A stretch of 64,000 bases of DNA from Prorocentrum cordatum. Lineage: Eukaryota > Sar > Dinophyceae > Prorocentrales > Prorocentraceae. Below, in pieces: positions 53,431 to 64,000 of the stretch. The stretch is from contig CAUYUJ010015738.1 in the NCBI GenBank assembly GCA_963575745.1, positions 270,342 to 334,341 on the forward strand, written 5' to 3'. The number at the start of each line of letters is the position of its first letter. Position 1 is the stretch's first letter. The notes beneath the pieces were generated by a model. It was not told the origin of the DNA, made no database searches, and saw only the letters and a program-made list of their open reading frames with translations. The position numbers and the translations under genes are program-made.

Positions 53431-53565
53431 TTCGCGCTTCGCGCTGCGCGAAGCGCGAAGTGCGAATAGCTTCGGGCTCTCGCGCCGCCTCCCAGGGGAG
53501 CAGAGGAGGATGAGGAGGCATCGGAGCCGAACCGCGAAGCGCGAAGCGCGAATAGCTTCGCGCCC
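53431..53565. repeat. GCGCGAAGCGCGAA palindromic repeats
   Basis: CTTCGCGCTTCGCGC at 53431 pairs with GCGCGAAGCGCGAAG at 53446, giving a near-perfect hairpin. GCGAAGCGCGAAGCGCGAAT recurs at 53531, each time followed by AGCTTCG. Confidence 0.75.
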
Positions 53566-53954
53566 TCGAGGGCGCCCTTACCTTCACCCCCTCCCTCCCC
53601 TCCCTCCCTTCCTCCCGAAGAGCCCTGGGGGCACCCGCAGGGGCTCCCCGCCCCCGTCGCACCAGGGGAGGCCCCCCGGGCGCTGGGGCCCTGGCCCGGG
53701 GCCACTCGCCCGCCACCGCCCAGACGCAGGCTCTGCGAGGACGGCCCCGTGGCTCTCCGGGCCTCCCTTCCTCCCTCGCTCCCTCCGTCCGTCCGTGCGG
53801 ATGCCACGGCAATTCACACCCTAGCAATCCCACCGTGGAATCAAACCCGTGTTTGGAACGTTTTGATGGGGTGCTCTTTCAAAAATGGCTTAACAGCTGT
53901 TGCGTTACGTGGTCAGGACACGTGTTGAACATGCTCAGAGATCTGGAAGCACAT

Positions 53955-54132
53955 ACAGTTGGGGCGTTGACCCAAGGAACCCTAAATAAGGAACGAGGCC
54001 ACTTTTTCTCATACATTAAACCCCGATGTTCCATGGAAAACCTCAGGAAAACCCAAGGAGCACTGTAAAACAACTCAGGAACACGGAGCCCCTCCCAAAC
54101 GAAAAGGGTTCCTTCTTCAGAGCCCCGACTGT
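53955..54132. mobile_element. ACAGTCGGGGC TIR element, copy 3 (178 bp)
   Basis: ACAGTTGGGGCGTTGACCCA at left. TTCAGAGCCCCGACTGT at right. Flanks read CAT and ATG, compatible with a TA target duplication. Confidence 0.85.
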
Positions 54133-54302
54133 ATGTGGCAACGCGCTTCCTCTCTCCCCTAACCGTCGCCCACGGCTCCGTCCTCCCTCCCTCGCCAACT
54201 GCCCCCCCTCGACGCCGCGGCTCCCCGCGGAGGAGCGGGTGCGCCCCCGGCGGGGCGCGCCCCTCTCCCGGGCCGCTCCTGCCTCGGGGCGTCTCCAAGA
54301 GA

Positions 54303-54304
<2 letters not shown>

Positions 54305-54334
<30 letters not shown>

Positions 54335-54605
54335 GAGGAGGAGGAGGAGGAGGAGAGGAGGAGGAGGAGGAGGAGGAGGAGGAGGAGGAGGAGGAGGGGA
54401 GGAGGGAGGAGAGAGGGAGGAGGCGGAGGAGGGGAGAGGAGAGAGGAGGAGGAGGAGGAGGAGAGGAGGAGGAGGGGGAGGAGGAGGAGGAGGAGGAGGA
54501 GGAGGAGGAGGAGGAGGAGGAGGAGGAGGGGGATGGCGGAGGAGGAGGAGGGCGAGGAGGAAGAGGAGGAGGAGGAGGAGGAGGAGGAGGAGGAGGAGGA
54601 GCACG
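54305..54605. repeat. GGA/GAG array
   Basis: About 300 bp of near-pure purine triplets. Confidence 0.95.
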
Positions 54606-54913
54606 GCTCCACGTGCGGCAGGTTCGTGTCGTGCTTCGGCGCTGGTCTCTGACGCCGCGGGGATCGCTCGGCCTGGAACGATCCGCCGTTTTTCCGAAAC
54701 GTCCGAGCTGTTCCACAGCGAACGATTCTGGGTTGCCCGCGGCCTTCAACGTTGGAGCGCCGTTGGCGGGGTCGCCGCGGGTCGACACGACACGCACCTG
54801 CCGTATAATGGCCATGGCCCTGGGCACGTGGGCGGCCCAGGGAAGGGGCCAGTGGGCGTCTGAGGGCACGGTGGAGGCCTCGGAGGCCAGAACCCGTAGA
54901 TAATTTGGACGCC

Positions 54914-55106
54914 CGAAATGGGTACGGAAAAAATGGGTACAATGCCCAACAACAAATGTTGTCCCAAACCAACAGAGGCCGCTGTTGGGCATGCGGCCTT
55001 CTGTCTCGAATGGACACAGGCCGCGGCGGCGTGGACAGCGAGTCCTGTTCAAAATGAACAGGAAAGGCTGTTGGGCATTGTACCCATTCTTTCCGTACCC
55101 ATCTCG
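54914..55106. mobile_element. ATGGGTACGGAAA TIR element, 193 bp
   Basis: Arms of about 38 bp. Left CGAAATGGGTACGGAAAAAA, then TGGGTACAATGCCCAACA. The right arm is the reverse complement with two mismatches. Inner pairs CAACAACAAATGTTGTCCC and GTTCAAAATGAACAGG form smaller hairpins. Confidence 0.88.
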
Positions 55107-55117
55107 TGCGTGCCGAG

Positions 55118-55235
55118 ATAGGGAATCCAGGGTCTCTGGAGGCCAATGGAACTCCAACCGAGGCTTGGCCACGGATGTCACCGCCGCCCTCATCAGAGAG
55201 GGAACCCTCCAGGGTCTGCAGGATCCTGGGCGCCT
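55118..55235 (+). repeat. CCAGGGTCTGGAGGCCAGTGG repeat, copy 3
   Basis: GGGAATCCAGGGTCTCTGGA, GGCCAATGGAACTCCAA, TGTCACCGCCGCCC, CTCCAGGGTCTG. Confidence 0.75.
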
Positions 55236-55277
55236 TCCTCAACAAACGCCCCAGCCATGATGCGGTATAGGGAATAT

Positions 55278-55474
55278 GACGTGTCGCCGCGGCGGCCCCG
55301 GCGACACGCTACGCCTTGCGAGCGGATGACGTGTCGCTCCGCTATGCGGGGCGGGAGGCTCGGACAAAACTCGAGGCGTCGAAGCCTGGGGACTGGGAAG
55401 CGGATGGCGTGTCGCGCCGCAGCGTGGTGTGCCGGGGCTGGCGGAGCGACACGCTACCCAAAAGTTAACGACCG
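55278..55474 (+). repeat. GTGTCG/CGACACGC repeat, copy 2
   Basis: CGACACGCTACGCCTTGCGA, CGGGGCGGGAGGCTCGG, GTGTCGCGCCGCAGCG, CAAAAGTTAACGACCG. Collinear with 30745-30940. Confidence 0.7.
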
Positions 55475-55577
55475 TGTTCTACCCCCCCAAGTCGTCACTC
55501 ACCCTCCTGGCCGCCGCTGGCTGAGTTGCAGCCAGCGGGGCGTCCCCTCGGGCGCGCCGCGGCTGGCAGGCACCCGC

Positions 55578-55675
<98 letters not shown>

Positions 55676-55732
55676 TGTCGTCGTCGTCGCCATCGGCGTC
55701 GGCGTCGGCGTCGTCGTCGTCGTCGTCGTGAG
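55578..55732. repeat. GTC then GGCGTC array
   Basis: (GTC)n to 55625, (GGCGTC)n to 55675, then mixed. Confidence 0.95.
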
Positions 55733-55874
55733 GCGGCGCGGACGGGCCTCGGCGGAACGGCTCCCACATCACCGCCCCGCGCCGCCGGCCCAGTGGCGCC
55801 GAGCTGCATCCCAGGCGCCTGGACGGAGCTGGCCTTGCAGGGGGGTGGGTGGGTACAGCTGGGGTGCATTGGTA

Positions 55875-56058
55875 GAGGCCTCCTAGATGGGGTCGGAATA
55901 GATGGAGTCGGAGGATTGCGCTGCATCGGCGATGTCGGCGGTGTATCGGCGACGCCGGCGCCGAGAAAATTCATGCCCTACATCGAGCCGCATCGCCAAT
56001 GCATCGGCGATGCGGCGCGATCCTACGACCCAATCTACTCGGACCCCAGCTAGGCGGC
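55875..56058. mobile_element. GGTCGGAGGATCGC fold-back element, copy 4
   Basis: GAGGCCTCCTAGATGGGGTC to ACTCGGACCCCAGCTAGGCGG. Double GGTCGGA(A/G) motif in the left arm as in copy 2. Confidence 0.8.
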
Positions 56059-56170
56059 CCAGAATTGGGGAGGGCAAGCCGAGAGGACACAAGACCCTTC
56101 CGAGGGCCACGTCGCCACAGGAGTGTGGGAAGGCATGGGTCGCGAAACCCAGGGAACACACTCGGGGAAG

Positions 56171-56357
56171 CGTAGGGCTCGGGTTCGAGGGACTCGGGCT
56201 GGCCTGACGGGGCGATCATGGAAATGACGAGACCCACCCTTAAGATTGACGCGAACTCCCGCTGCAAACATCCAACCAAAACTGGACCGTCAGAATCCAG
56301 GACGCGCTCGTCCACAAGCATCGGCAAACCCGAGTTCTGGCCTACTCGAATCCTACG
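56171..56357. mobile_element. GTAAGACTCGGGT TIR element, copy 3
   Basis: CGTAGGGCTCGGGTTCGAGG at left. TACTCGAATCCTACG at right. Internal CCCGCTGCAAACATCC and GGACCGTCAGAATCCAGGAC as in copy 1. Confidence 0.7.
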
Positions 56358-56689
56358 CTTCCCCAGCACAGGGGTACCCTTGGCAGGGTCGACCTACTAA
56401 TCAAACTCGACTGTAGGGAAGGAGGGCACGAGGGCACGAGGCAATGCGCAGCCGTCCAAGAACAGACGGTTGGTGGCGACAGACTGCGGCAGCAACGGGC
56501 CGCTGAGGCGGCGGCCAAAGTGGGCAGGGGGGTAGGGAGAGAGGGCGAGAGGGAGGATCTCTGGATGGACCGCGCGCGCGGGCGCGCGGAGCGAGGGAGG
56601 AGGAGGAGGAGGCGGAGGAGGAGGAGGAGGAGAAGAAAAAGGACCAGTATAAACCTAAGAGGCATCAACGATGTTGGAATACACCCGCC

Positions 56690-57240
56690 CTCCAAGCTCG
56701 CTCTTCATAGGCCCCTACCACGGTTCAGTTTCACTGAAGAAAACTGCCTCGTTGGAAGACAACGGTTTGAAGACCCTGAAGCATGCCAAGACATGATTCT
56801 CGGGATTTCAACGCAACGGATCAACTTGACTGTTGCATATTGACGATCCAGAATCGCACCAGAACGCCATTCTTGGAAATTGAACACCGCGAATTAACAT
56901 GACTTGTGCACCCACATAAACCGGAGCCCTTCCAAAACACAATGTCTGTTACGTTGGTCATGGGAATCAGTGAAACTCTTGCAGACTTTCCAACAACAAG
57001 CCAATGTGCGCGGCGCTCAGGCGAGAACCACATGTTGAAAAGGAAGCGCCCTCAATCCGTGAAGCTCTTTCCAATGTTTGATACGAATGTGCGCGGTGCT
57101 AAGGCGAGAGCCACATTGTGAGAACACCCGCCCTCCATCTGCGAAGCTGCTGTCAATTCTTAAGCTTCAGGATCATAAATGGTGAGAAATCTGAAGCGAA
57201 ACGCCAAGCCCGCCCTAAAAACTTGCCTCGGGGTGCGACA
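56690..57240 (-). repeat. Composite repeat, copy 2 (inverted)
   Basis: Reverse complement of the 38283-39090 structure. The distal module is at 56700-56900 (GATCCAGAATCGCACCAGAA). Tandem units at 56980-57180 have GTGCGCGGCGCTCAGGCGAG and CCTCAATCCGTGAAGCTC. Fewer tandem units than the plus copy. Confidence 0.75.
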
Positions 57241-57264
57241 GGGTGAAGTTACTTACAAGGACAA

Positions 57265-57441
57265 GGAATGGATGAGGAGGAGGGGGGGAAGAGAAGGAGC
57301 AAAAGGAGGAGGAGGAGGAGGAGAAGGAGGAGGAAGAGGAGGAGGAGGAGGAAGAGGAGGAGGAGGAGAAAGAGGAGGAGGAGCAGGTGGAGGAGGAAGT
57401 TAAGGATCAGGAGGAGGAAGAGGAGGGAAGGGGGGAGCATG

Positions 57442-57472
<31 letters not shown>

Positions 57473-57665
57473 GGAGGAGGAGGAGGAGGAGGAGGAGGAG
57501 GAGGAGGAGGGAGAGGAAGAGGATGCGGAGGGGAGGACGCGGAGCTGGAGGAGGAGGACGGGGAACAGGAGGAGGCTTAGGAAGAGGAGAAGGAGGAGGA
57601 AGAGGAGGAGGAGGAGGAGGACGAGAAAAACGAGGAGGAGGAGGAGGAGGAGGAAGAGGAGAAGG
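57265..57665. repeat. GGA/GAG array with GAT insert
   Basis: Purine array with (GAT)n at 57443-57470. Confidence 0.9.
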
Positions 57666-58002
57666 TCCACCATCCGAGCCTCCTGAGCTCTGTGCGAGCT
57701 CGATTTTGCGTTCCCAGCGGCGCTCTCTGTTCCATCCAATTCGCCCTGGCAAAGAGACATCTCCTCAAAACCGAAGAGACCGTATAGGCCCAAGACTGGG
57801 GACGGCGAATGGCGGTCGTCGCATCCTGACTGGGCTGCCTGTGCCAGGGTCAGTGATTGATGTGTGGCAAGGGAAAAGCGAGCGCTGAGGGCGTCGTCAA
57901 GGTTTGTATTTTCTTTGACAAGCTCCTGAACACATCTGGCTGGCGGTTGCTGCCGGCGCTAAAACCTCGACTCTGGGCGGCATCAAGCTGGAGTCCGAGG
58001 TG

Positions 58003-60364
58003 TCACTGCCACCTGGCTGTGACTGCATGTCCTGCTGAGTGTTGTGTTGACCAGGCCTTTTCGCTCCAGCTCATCCTGAAAAGCGCTGCTTGGCAAGGCG
58101 TCAAAAACTGGAGCGCCGGGGCCTCTTCGCGCAAGGACCAGACCCTATCCCGCGGCAAACCAGACGGGCGCGTGAAATCACGCGGCTCGGGGTCAGCCGC
58201 ATGCAAGAAGGGCCTCCCAAACCAATGAGCCCCTCTCGCAGTCTCATGATCTTGCTGCTGAATGACACGGATGAGAACGCAAGCCTCCATGCACATGCGA
58301 ATGCTCTGGCGCTTGGCGGCCCCCCAGGCACATGCAACCTCGGCCCGCCAAGCCGAACTTCGAAAAACCTGCAATCTTGCGAGCCTACGTATGTTATTAA
58401 TTGTTCTCGCTCTACTTCCGCGAGCATCCACGCCTCCTCGCACATCGCACGTGCTTTGTCGTAGCGTTGAGCAAATGTGTAGCCCAAGGGCCTACGGGTC
58501 CCGCTGAGTTGTATCTGTTCTGCGACCCAATCGATGCAGTAGTCGAGCCAATCTGACCTACCACGATTCGTGCCCCAAGCGCTGGCGACTTCTGCCCAAG
58601 GGCTGGCCCCTCCTGGTTTGGTACGTGCCAGACGATGACCCATCTGAATTGCATTCTCGCTGGTTCCTGCAAGGAGGAGCGGGGGGACCGAGGGCGGGTA
58701 GACCACTCCCCTCCTGCCGTCAGATTAAATACTATGTGGGCGCTGGATGTACATCACCTGAAGTGGCATGGGCGCACGTGCCCTGCGCTGCCTGGGGAGA
58801 AACAGAGGACGAAGTGGCATGGTGAACGCCGCTGCTTGACTTGTTTCAGGTGCGAGCGCTGTGTCTACGACTGGCTGACTGAGCCTATCGCGAAATTTCC
58901 AGCGAGAGGAGGATCAACCGCTCGAGCTGTGGATGCCGAGCGAATGCGCGTCGGTGTACAAACGAATGCGCTGAGAGAATCGAGCTGGTCGACATTTTGA
59001 GCGTCTTCTCCTCCGCATGTGTCGATCTTGCGCTCTCGGAGTCTACTATGTTGCACACGTGCGGCGGCTCCTCGAAGGTCTCTGGCGATGATCTGGCGAG
59101 CTCCTTCGGGCCATTGCCCGCGCCCATGCCTGACCCCTTCTCGACTAGGTGAGCCTTCATCTGGCCCGTGATCGGGTCGATCGTGGAGTGCGTTCCCTGC
59201 GTGGATGGCGCCTCCTGGGAGGGAACTTTCTGCGTCGGGGCCAGGGCCGCAAGGTCCTCGCATGGCGTCCCCAGCTGCCCCCGCATGTGAATGGGCGAGG
59301 GCGTCCCCGCGAGCTCCTTCTCGGCCATGATCGCGGCTTCCGCGGCTTTCGCCATGGCCCCTGCTCCTGGGCGGCAGGCCCTGGCTGCGGTGAAGAAGGG
59401 GCGAATTGGCGCGGCTGCCGCTGCCGCCTGAGCCGCCGCGCTGACTGTTAGACCTGGCATCGTCTGCGGCGCTCGAAAGAATCGACCTGGCACCGATGTT
59501 GGCTGCGCGCCCGTGCCCGGATACTTTCTCGCCAAGCCCAAACCCAGCTCCCCGCTTGTATAACCACTGGTTGCAGCAGCTAGGATCGTGAAAGCGCCCC
59601 CCATCATGGGAGGCGCTGGAGGAAGCCCTGCTGCCCGATGACCCCCTGGCCGCGGCGGCGTCGGGCATGGGGCCGCTGGCGGACGAGGCCCTGATGGCGC
59701 CATTGCTGACGCGTGAGCCCGCGCGACCTGCGCGCGACGCTGCATCTGCATGCCGACCTGCCTCAGCTCCCGTTCTCCTGCTGATCAGCTGGCGCCCGCT
59801 GCCCCCGCGGCTGCCGGGGCGGAGCCCGGGGGGGCATCTCTCTCGGCAGCCCTGCCGACGGAACAGCTGGCGCCGCTGAGGCGCCCGCGTCCGCATGCGT
59901 CGGCGCGGCGCCAGGCTGGTTGATCAAACCGCAGGCCGCTCGTCCAACGTGCTATATTGGCGTCGGTCTCGTTGAGGGCTTGGTTCAGATCTCCCACCTC
60001 GTCGAGCAACTCTTCTACATGCGGTTCCAATCGATTTATCCAGGCATATGCGTTACGAAACTTCTCCTTCGCATCTGCCGACAACCTGATCCTTCTTTGC
60101 GTTGATCATTTAGGACTTCAGCTGATTGGCAGCACACATAAGCATGCTGCCCTGCTCTTTCACTTCCCCATCCCTCTTGCGGGCGCGAACTGCCGACGCC
60201 CCCATCTTGCCGAGCGCTTGCGTCCGATTCGCGCCCCCGCCCTTGCGCGCGCGACGATTGCGACGACCTTCGGGCTGCGTCCATGCTGGCAAGAGAGGAC
60301 TCTGCATGCAGTTGCGTGGCCGGCGCGACCTTGACAATGCGTGCGCGAGCCGCGCGGGGGGCAT
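58003..60364 (-). pseudogene. Broken minus-strand coding region with coiled coil, possible LINE ORF1
   Basis: Fragments in successive frames run 5' to 3' on the minus strand. KMGASAVRARKRDGEVKEQG (60300-60110). SADAKEKFRNAYAWINRLEP, then HVEELLDEVGDLNQALNETD (60084-59960), a good coiled coil. A Pro/Ala-rich part (59750-58900: PMMGGAFTILAAATSGYTSG, STIDPITGQMKAHLVEKGSG). Then WLDYCIDWVAEQIQL and RYDKARAMCEEAWMLAEVER (58560-58400). No catalytic motif. The general plan (coiled coil, Pro-rich middle, basic end) would suit a non-LTR element ORF1, but I cannot name it. At least three frame breaks. Confidence 0.4.
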
Positions 60365-63300
60365 TCCTTCTCGGGCAGATGCAGTCTCTCATTGCTCCCG
60401 CCCTGCCTTCTGTGAGCTTGGCTCGCTCGGTCTACTTTTGCCGAGAAGTGAGAATGGCGCTTCGACGGGCCGCGCCGCGAAGTGCCCCCCCCCCCCCCCC
60501 AAGTTCAGCGCCTCGATGGAGCAGCACTGTTGCGCAGATGCGTCCCTCGACAGGTCAGACACCACTTAGGTCAGTTGGCGGCTTCCACTCATATTTAGGC
60601 TTCCCACGCGGAGATTGAATCACATCGCGCGAGATGCTTCTCCCCCCCGCACCTGACGGCGTCGACGTTGAATTCCCGGGGAATGCCTGGGCCCCCCTGG
60701 TTTCCATAAATTCCTGTCATTCCACGAGCCCTTAGCGGACATGAGCGAGATCTTCGAGGAAATCATTCGCCCCGCCAAAACCAAAACAGCGCGGCAGACA
60801 ATCACCATCTCCATTGCGCACTATGATACAAGGTCAATGTCGCAGTCAAGGGGGTGTTCTTCGCAGGCGCTTGCTCTAGGAACACGCTCGCACGTGACTA
60901 GGCGCCGGCTCCAGCTCAGGCAAGCACTGATCGCAGGGATTCAAAAAGCGCGCGCGCCCGCAGCGGTGCGGCGCACAGGAGCGCGCCGCGTTCTTGCCTC
61001 TGGCCATCTTGCGCACTCGGCGGGGGGTGAGGCATGGCTGAGCCCGAGACGACCCGGCGGGCATTGTCGAGGTCGCCCCAATCTACTCTTCCCAGGCGTG
61101 CTTCGGTTCTTGTCGCAGCCCCGCGTTCGTCAGTTGTCCGCGCCCAGGCCCCTGGATTGGAGCCAATCGCTGGGGTCGCCCGCGCCGCGCGCCCAGGCCG
61201 CAGGGCCTGTGAGAGGGCTGCCTCTTGGACCTCCCTGGATAAAGCAAGTGCCCGCGCGGGGCGCGCAGGGGCCCGCGCTTGATGCCGGCGCTCGCCTGGG
61301 CAACGCAGTGCATGATCCGGTCTGATCGGAGGGCTTCGTTCTGGACGAGGATTCCCAGGGGGGCGAGGGGGGGGGGGGGGGCGCTGTGGGCAAACGGTGG
61401 GGGAAGGCGATCTGCGCGCTATCGTCGTCTTCAGGGGCAGGATGTTGACTGCGCGTTTGCGAATGGCCTAGATGCGAGGCGTCGCATCCGCCGCGCGCGA
61501 GCCGCCTCGTGGATGGCCGCGGCGCTTGCCCAGATTAGCTATTCGAAAGACCTGGGTAACTTCTCGAAATAAATGGGCCACGTTCCAGTTGTGGGAACGC
61601 CCCAGCACGCACGCATGCATCGAACAAGGCTCCAGGGGCAAGTGTGAGACTCGATCCCACTTTGCTTCGTGACCCCTAGAGCGTGCTAGATTTTCAGGAA
61701 AAGCTATAGATCATCCCCCGCACCCCAGCGAGACGTCTGCCTCCGCGCGCGCGGCGCGGGAGGGCCGAGGTCAACCGGGCCGCGGCCACGGCCGCTTGCC
61801 TCGCGAAGAAGGGCGGCTTTTCCCGCCAAGACGGCCACCCCCTCCCGTCTTCCTGAAGAAATCACTCCAGACGGTACCGTACAACATGTTGCAGGTCGTT
61901 GGTAATCGGGGCATCGCGCAAAATCTCACCGCTGCGAATCAGCGCTTCTGGCCGGGTGCGCGCGGCCACGCCCTGCAGCGCGCTCGGCGGCTGGTGCGCG
62001 GCTTCGCTCGGGCCGAGGAATGCCCGCTTGCCCTGCGCAGTTGCGCGATCAGGTTCATATATAATTGGGCTGGAGGTCTCGATTGGGATCGGGCCGTCTT
62101 TCTGAAAAACGCAACCTCGGGCGCGATGATTTCTGCGAGTGCTCGCATGTCAAGATATCCACGGGCGCGCCATGAGACTCCGCTCCGCTTCGGTGGCGAA
62201 GACGCGACGCCCAAGGCCGCCCCGCGCATGGCCGGGGGCAGGCCGTGCCAACCGCCTAAGGAGTGGCGCAGCACGCGCATGCATAATTAGTTTGGCAGGG
62301 AAGATAAAGGAGAGGCCATGGCGACCGAAGCTTGGGTGTAGCGTTTCAATGAGGCGCGCGTGGAAATGCCCCCCTGCGCGCTGCCGACTGGCCCATCGCG
62401 GGTTGCGCGGCGCGCGACGCCCCGATTTCCCCCCAGAGCTCGCGCAATGCAGGGCCGCCTCCCATCGCCAATGCAGGAGCGGATTTCCGCAGTCCGCCAC
62501 GCAGTTCTGAGCGAGCCCCCGCGCGTCTTTACAGTGGGTTTCTCATGCGACGCGCCTCGACGCATGCCGCGGCGGGGCGCGACGCGCCCCGCGATGCTCT
62601 CGGCGGGGCTGCGCCCGAAGAGGTGCCGCGCATCTTCTTGCCCGTTCTCTGCGAAGTCTCGCTTGCAGGGGGGGGGGGGGCCCTCGGGGTTCAAAGATGG
62701 GCGAGCTGCTTGGTTCTGCGGAGGGGCCAGGATGGCTTATGCTGCGAAAACAAACAAACAAACAAAGCTGGAAGCCGACGCGACTGGCAAGCTGCACCGT
62801 CGTTTTATCGGGGCCCCCTTGACGGGGGGGCGGCAGGACGAGGGCTGGGGCATTGCATTTTGCAGCTGTTTCGGGCGCGCAAGCCCCGGCGCCCAAGGGC
62901 CCTGTCACGCGCCCAGCCAAGATGTCCAACATGATTTCCACACCGCACCCAGCACCCCACAGGGGCGGCTCGTGGCCAGACGAACCCACGCGCGCAAGAA
63001 ACACAAACTGCAATGCGCAAACAAAAACCTACATTGAATATTTTCAGATGTCCCGCAAAACTGCTGCAGAGCAAAAAACTGCAGCGCCCGAAAAATTCAT
63101 GCTATGCAGAAAATCTGCATCGGAAAGGTCCTGCGGCAGCAGCGCGGCTTGCCTGGCCCTGGCGCGGCTCGCTGCACGCGGCTTGCGAGAAGCTCGCTTG
63201 CTTCGTAACGCATCCGAAAAAGCTGCCGTGGCAGGCCGGCTCCATTCCGGGGGCCTTCTTATAAGGCATGAGAAGAAAGTTCACCCCGGGCCTGCCAGCC

Positions 63301-64000
63301 CCAGGCCTGCGCCCCCGCGAGTTTTGTCGGGGGGCGGGCCCCCGGCCTCCTCTAGAGCGCGCGTCTGTTGGGCCAACAGGGGGGGCTTCCTGGGCGCTCG
63401 CGTTGAACCTCGTCTCGCGTGTTTCGGCCCCGTTGGAATGTTTCCGAAATCATCGAGGCTGGGAGTTCTGCCATCTCCCCTCACCTCTTCAGTGACCTCC
63501 ACTCTGTCATTCGGCAGTTCGCGCTTGCTCTACTTCGGGGCCACGGCGATGCAGCGCGTGCCATGGAGGAGCGCGCTCTGCCCCAGATGCTGAGAAGAAC
63601 CCCATCTCTTCGAGCTCTTTCGAGACAGCCAAAAGGGGGATTCTTCGACACGGAAGGCGAAGAGGTGACCACATCCGTCCTTGAACCGGGCCCCGTCCTG
63701 GCACCTTTTTTTTTTTCCGCCGCGAGTGTCTTCAATTTGGTTTTCACAACAGTGCGCACCTTCGTGGGCGAAGCCATGGAGATCTCGGTTGGACCCGCCT
63801 CCACGCAGCCTCGCATTGCTTATCGCGACGATAAACGTTCAGGCACGGCCCACGTCCTCCATGGCGGATGGTATGCACATCGTAAATGCTTTCATTCGTG
63901 CTGAGCGGCGTCTGCCAGTTTTGCAGCGCGCGCCTGATGTATCGCATGCAGCTGTTTGTAGAGTTGGTATACGTCTGAATCCAGATTAGACCGTGGTGGT
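60365..64000. other. Unassigned GC-rich region
   Basis: Few arrays, only short G or C runs (for example 60485-60500 and 61370-61381). Minus-strand frames between 61880 and 62500 have protein-like stretches (GPIPIETSSPIIYEPDRATA) without a recognisable motif and with frequent frame breaks. Possibly old retroelement DNA. No RNA gene seen. Confidence 0.35.

Noticed and set aside
61640-61670. GACTCGATCCC resembling a tRNA T-arm
   Set aside because: No acceptor, D or anticodon stem could be folded around it.

Overview
The window looks like nuclear DNA of a dinoflagellate. Three relict copies of the dinoflagellate trans-spliced leader (DinoSL) sit in genomic DNA, at 15728-15749, 19355-19376 and 47649-47670. 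The other signs are high GC, very low gene density, a Copia-order LTR element, LINE fragments, many short inverted-repeat elements and an intron that looks like an inserted transposon. A GC-rich, repeat-rich lineage such as Prorocentrum would fit, but the genus is inference.

Only one gene reads as essentially intact: a class I cyclic-nucleotide phosphodiesterase on the minus strand (11866-13842). It carries the HNxxH and HDxxH metal-binding motifs and appears to be interrupted by a 195-nt introner-like element. Next to it (14196-15764) is a textbook processed retrocopy: DinoSL at the 5' end, A9 tail at the 3' end, a 16-bp target-site duplication, no intron, and one frameshift. It encoded a secreted protein with a PTPYPT-repeat stalk and a VWD-like GDPH domain. 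Two further SL-headed coding remnants lie at 18183-19376 (zinc-ribbon and coiled-coil ORF, broken) and 47649-48514 (Cys-rich).

Layout. 1-11 kb: fold-back repeats, an 11-copy satellite of about 165 bp, minisatellites and triplet arrays. 11-16 kb: phosphodiesterase and retrogene. 16-20 kb: GGA/TCC and GAT arrays around the zinc-ribbon remnant. 21977-27801: a degenerate Copia-type LTR retrotransposon, minus strand, with 169-bp LTRs. 28-34 kb: dense patchwork of short interspersed families. 35-36.4 kb: an uncharacterised exon-like stretch and a Copia 3' fragment. 37-43 kb: triplet and ACAG arrays and more short elements. 44-44.6 and 50.4-51.3 kb: LINE RNase H and endonuclease fragments. 51-57 kb: CAT, GGA and GTC arrays with several TIR elements. 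57.9-60.4 kb: a broken minus-strand coding region with a coiled coil. 60.4-64 kb: nothing I can assign.

The main theme is element traffic. At least a dozen families of 140-200 bp elements, most with terminal inverted repeats, recur in the window, and mRNA-derived copies have been written back into the genome. Very long ORFs that read as poly-Glu, poly-Ser, poly-Pro, poly-Met or poly-Asp are triplet arrays and are not annotated as genes.
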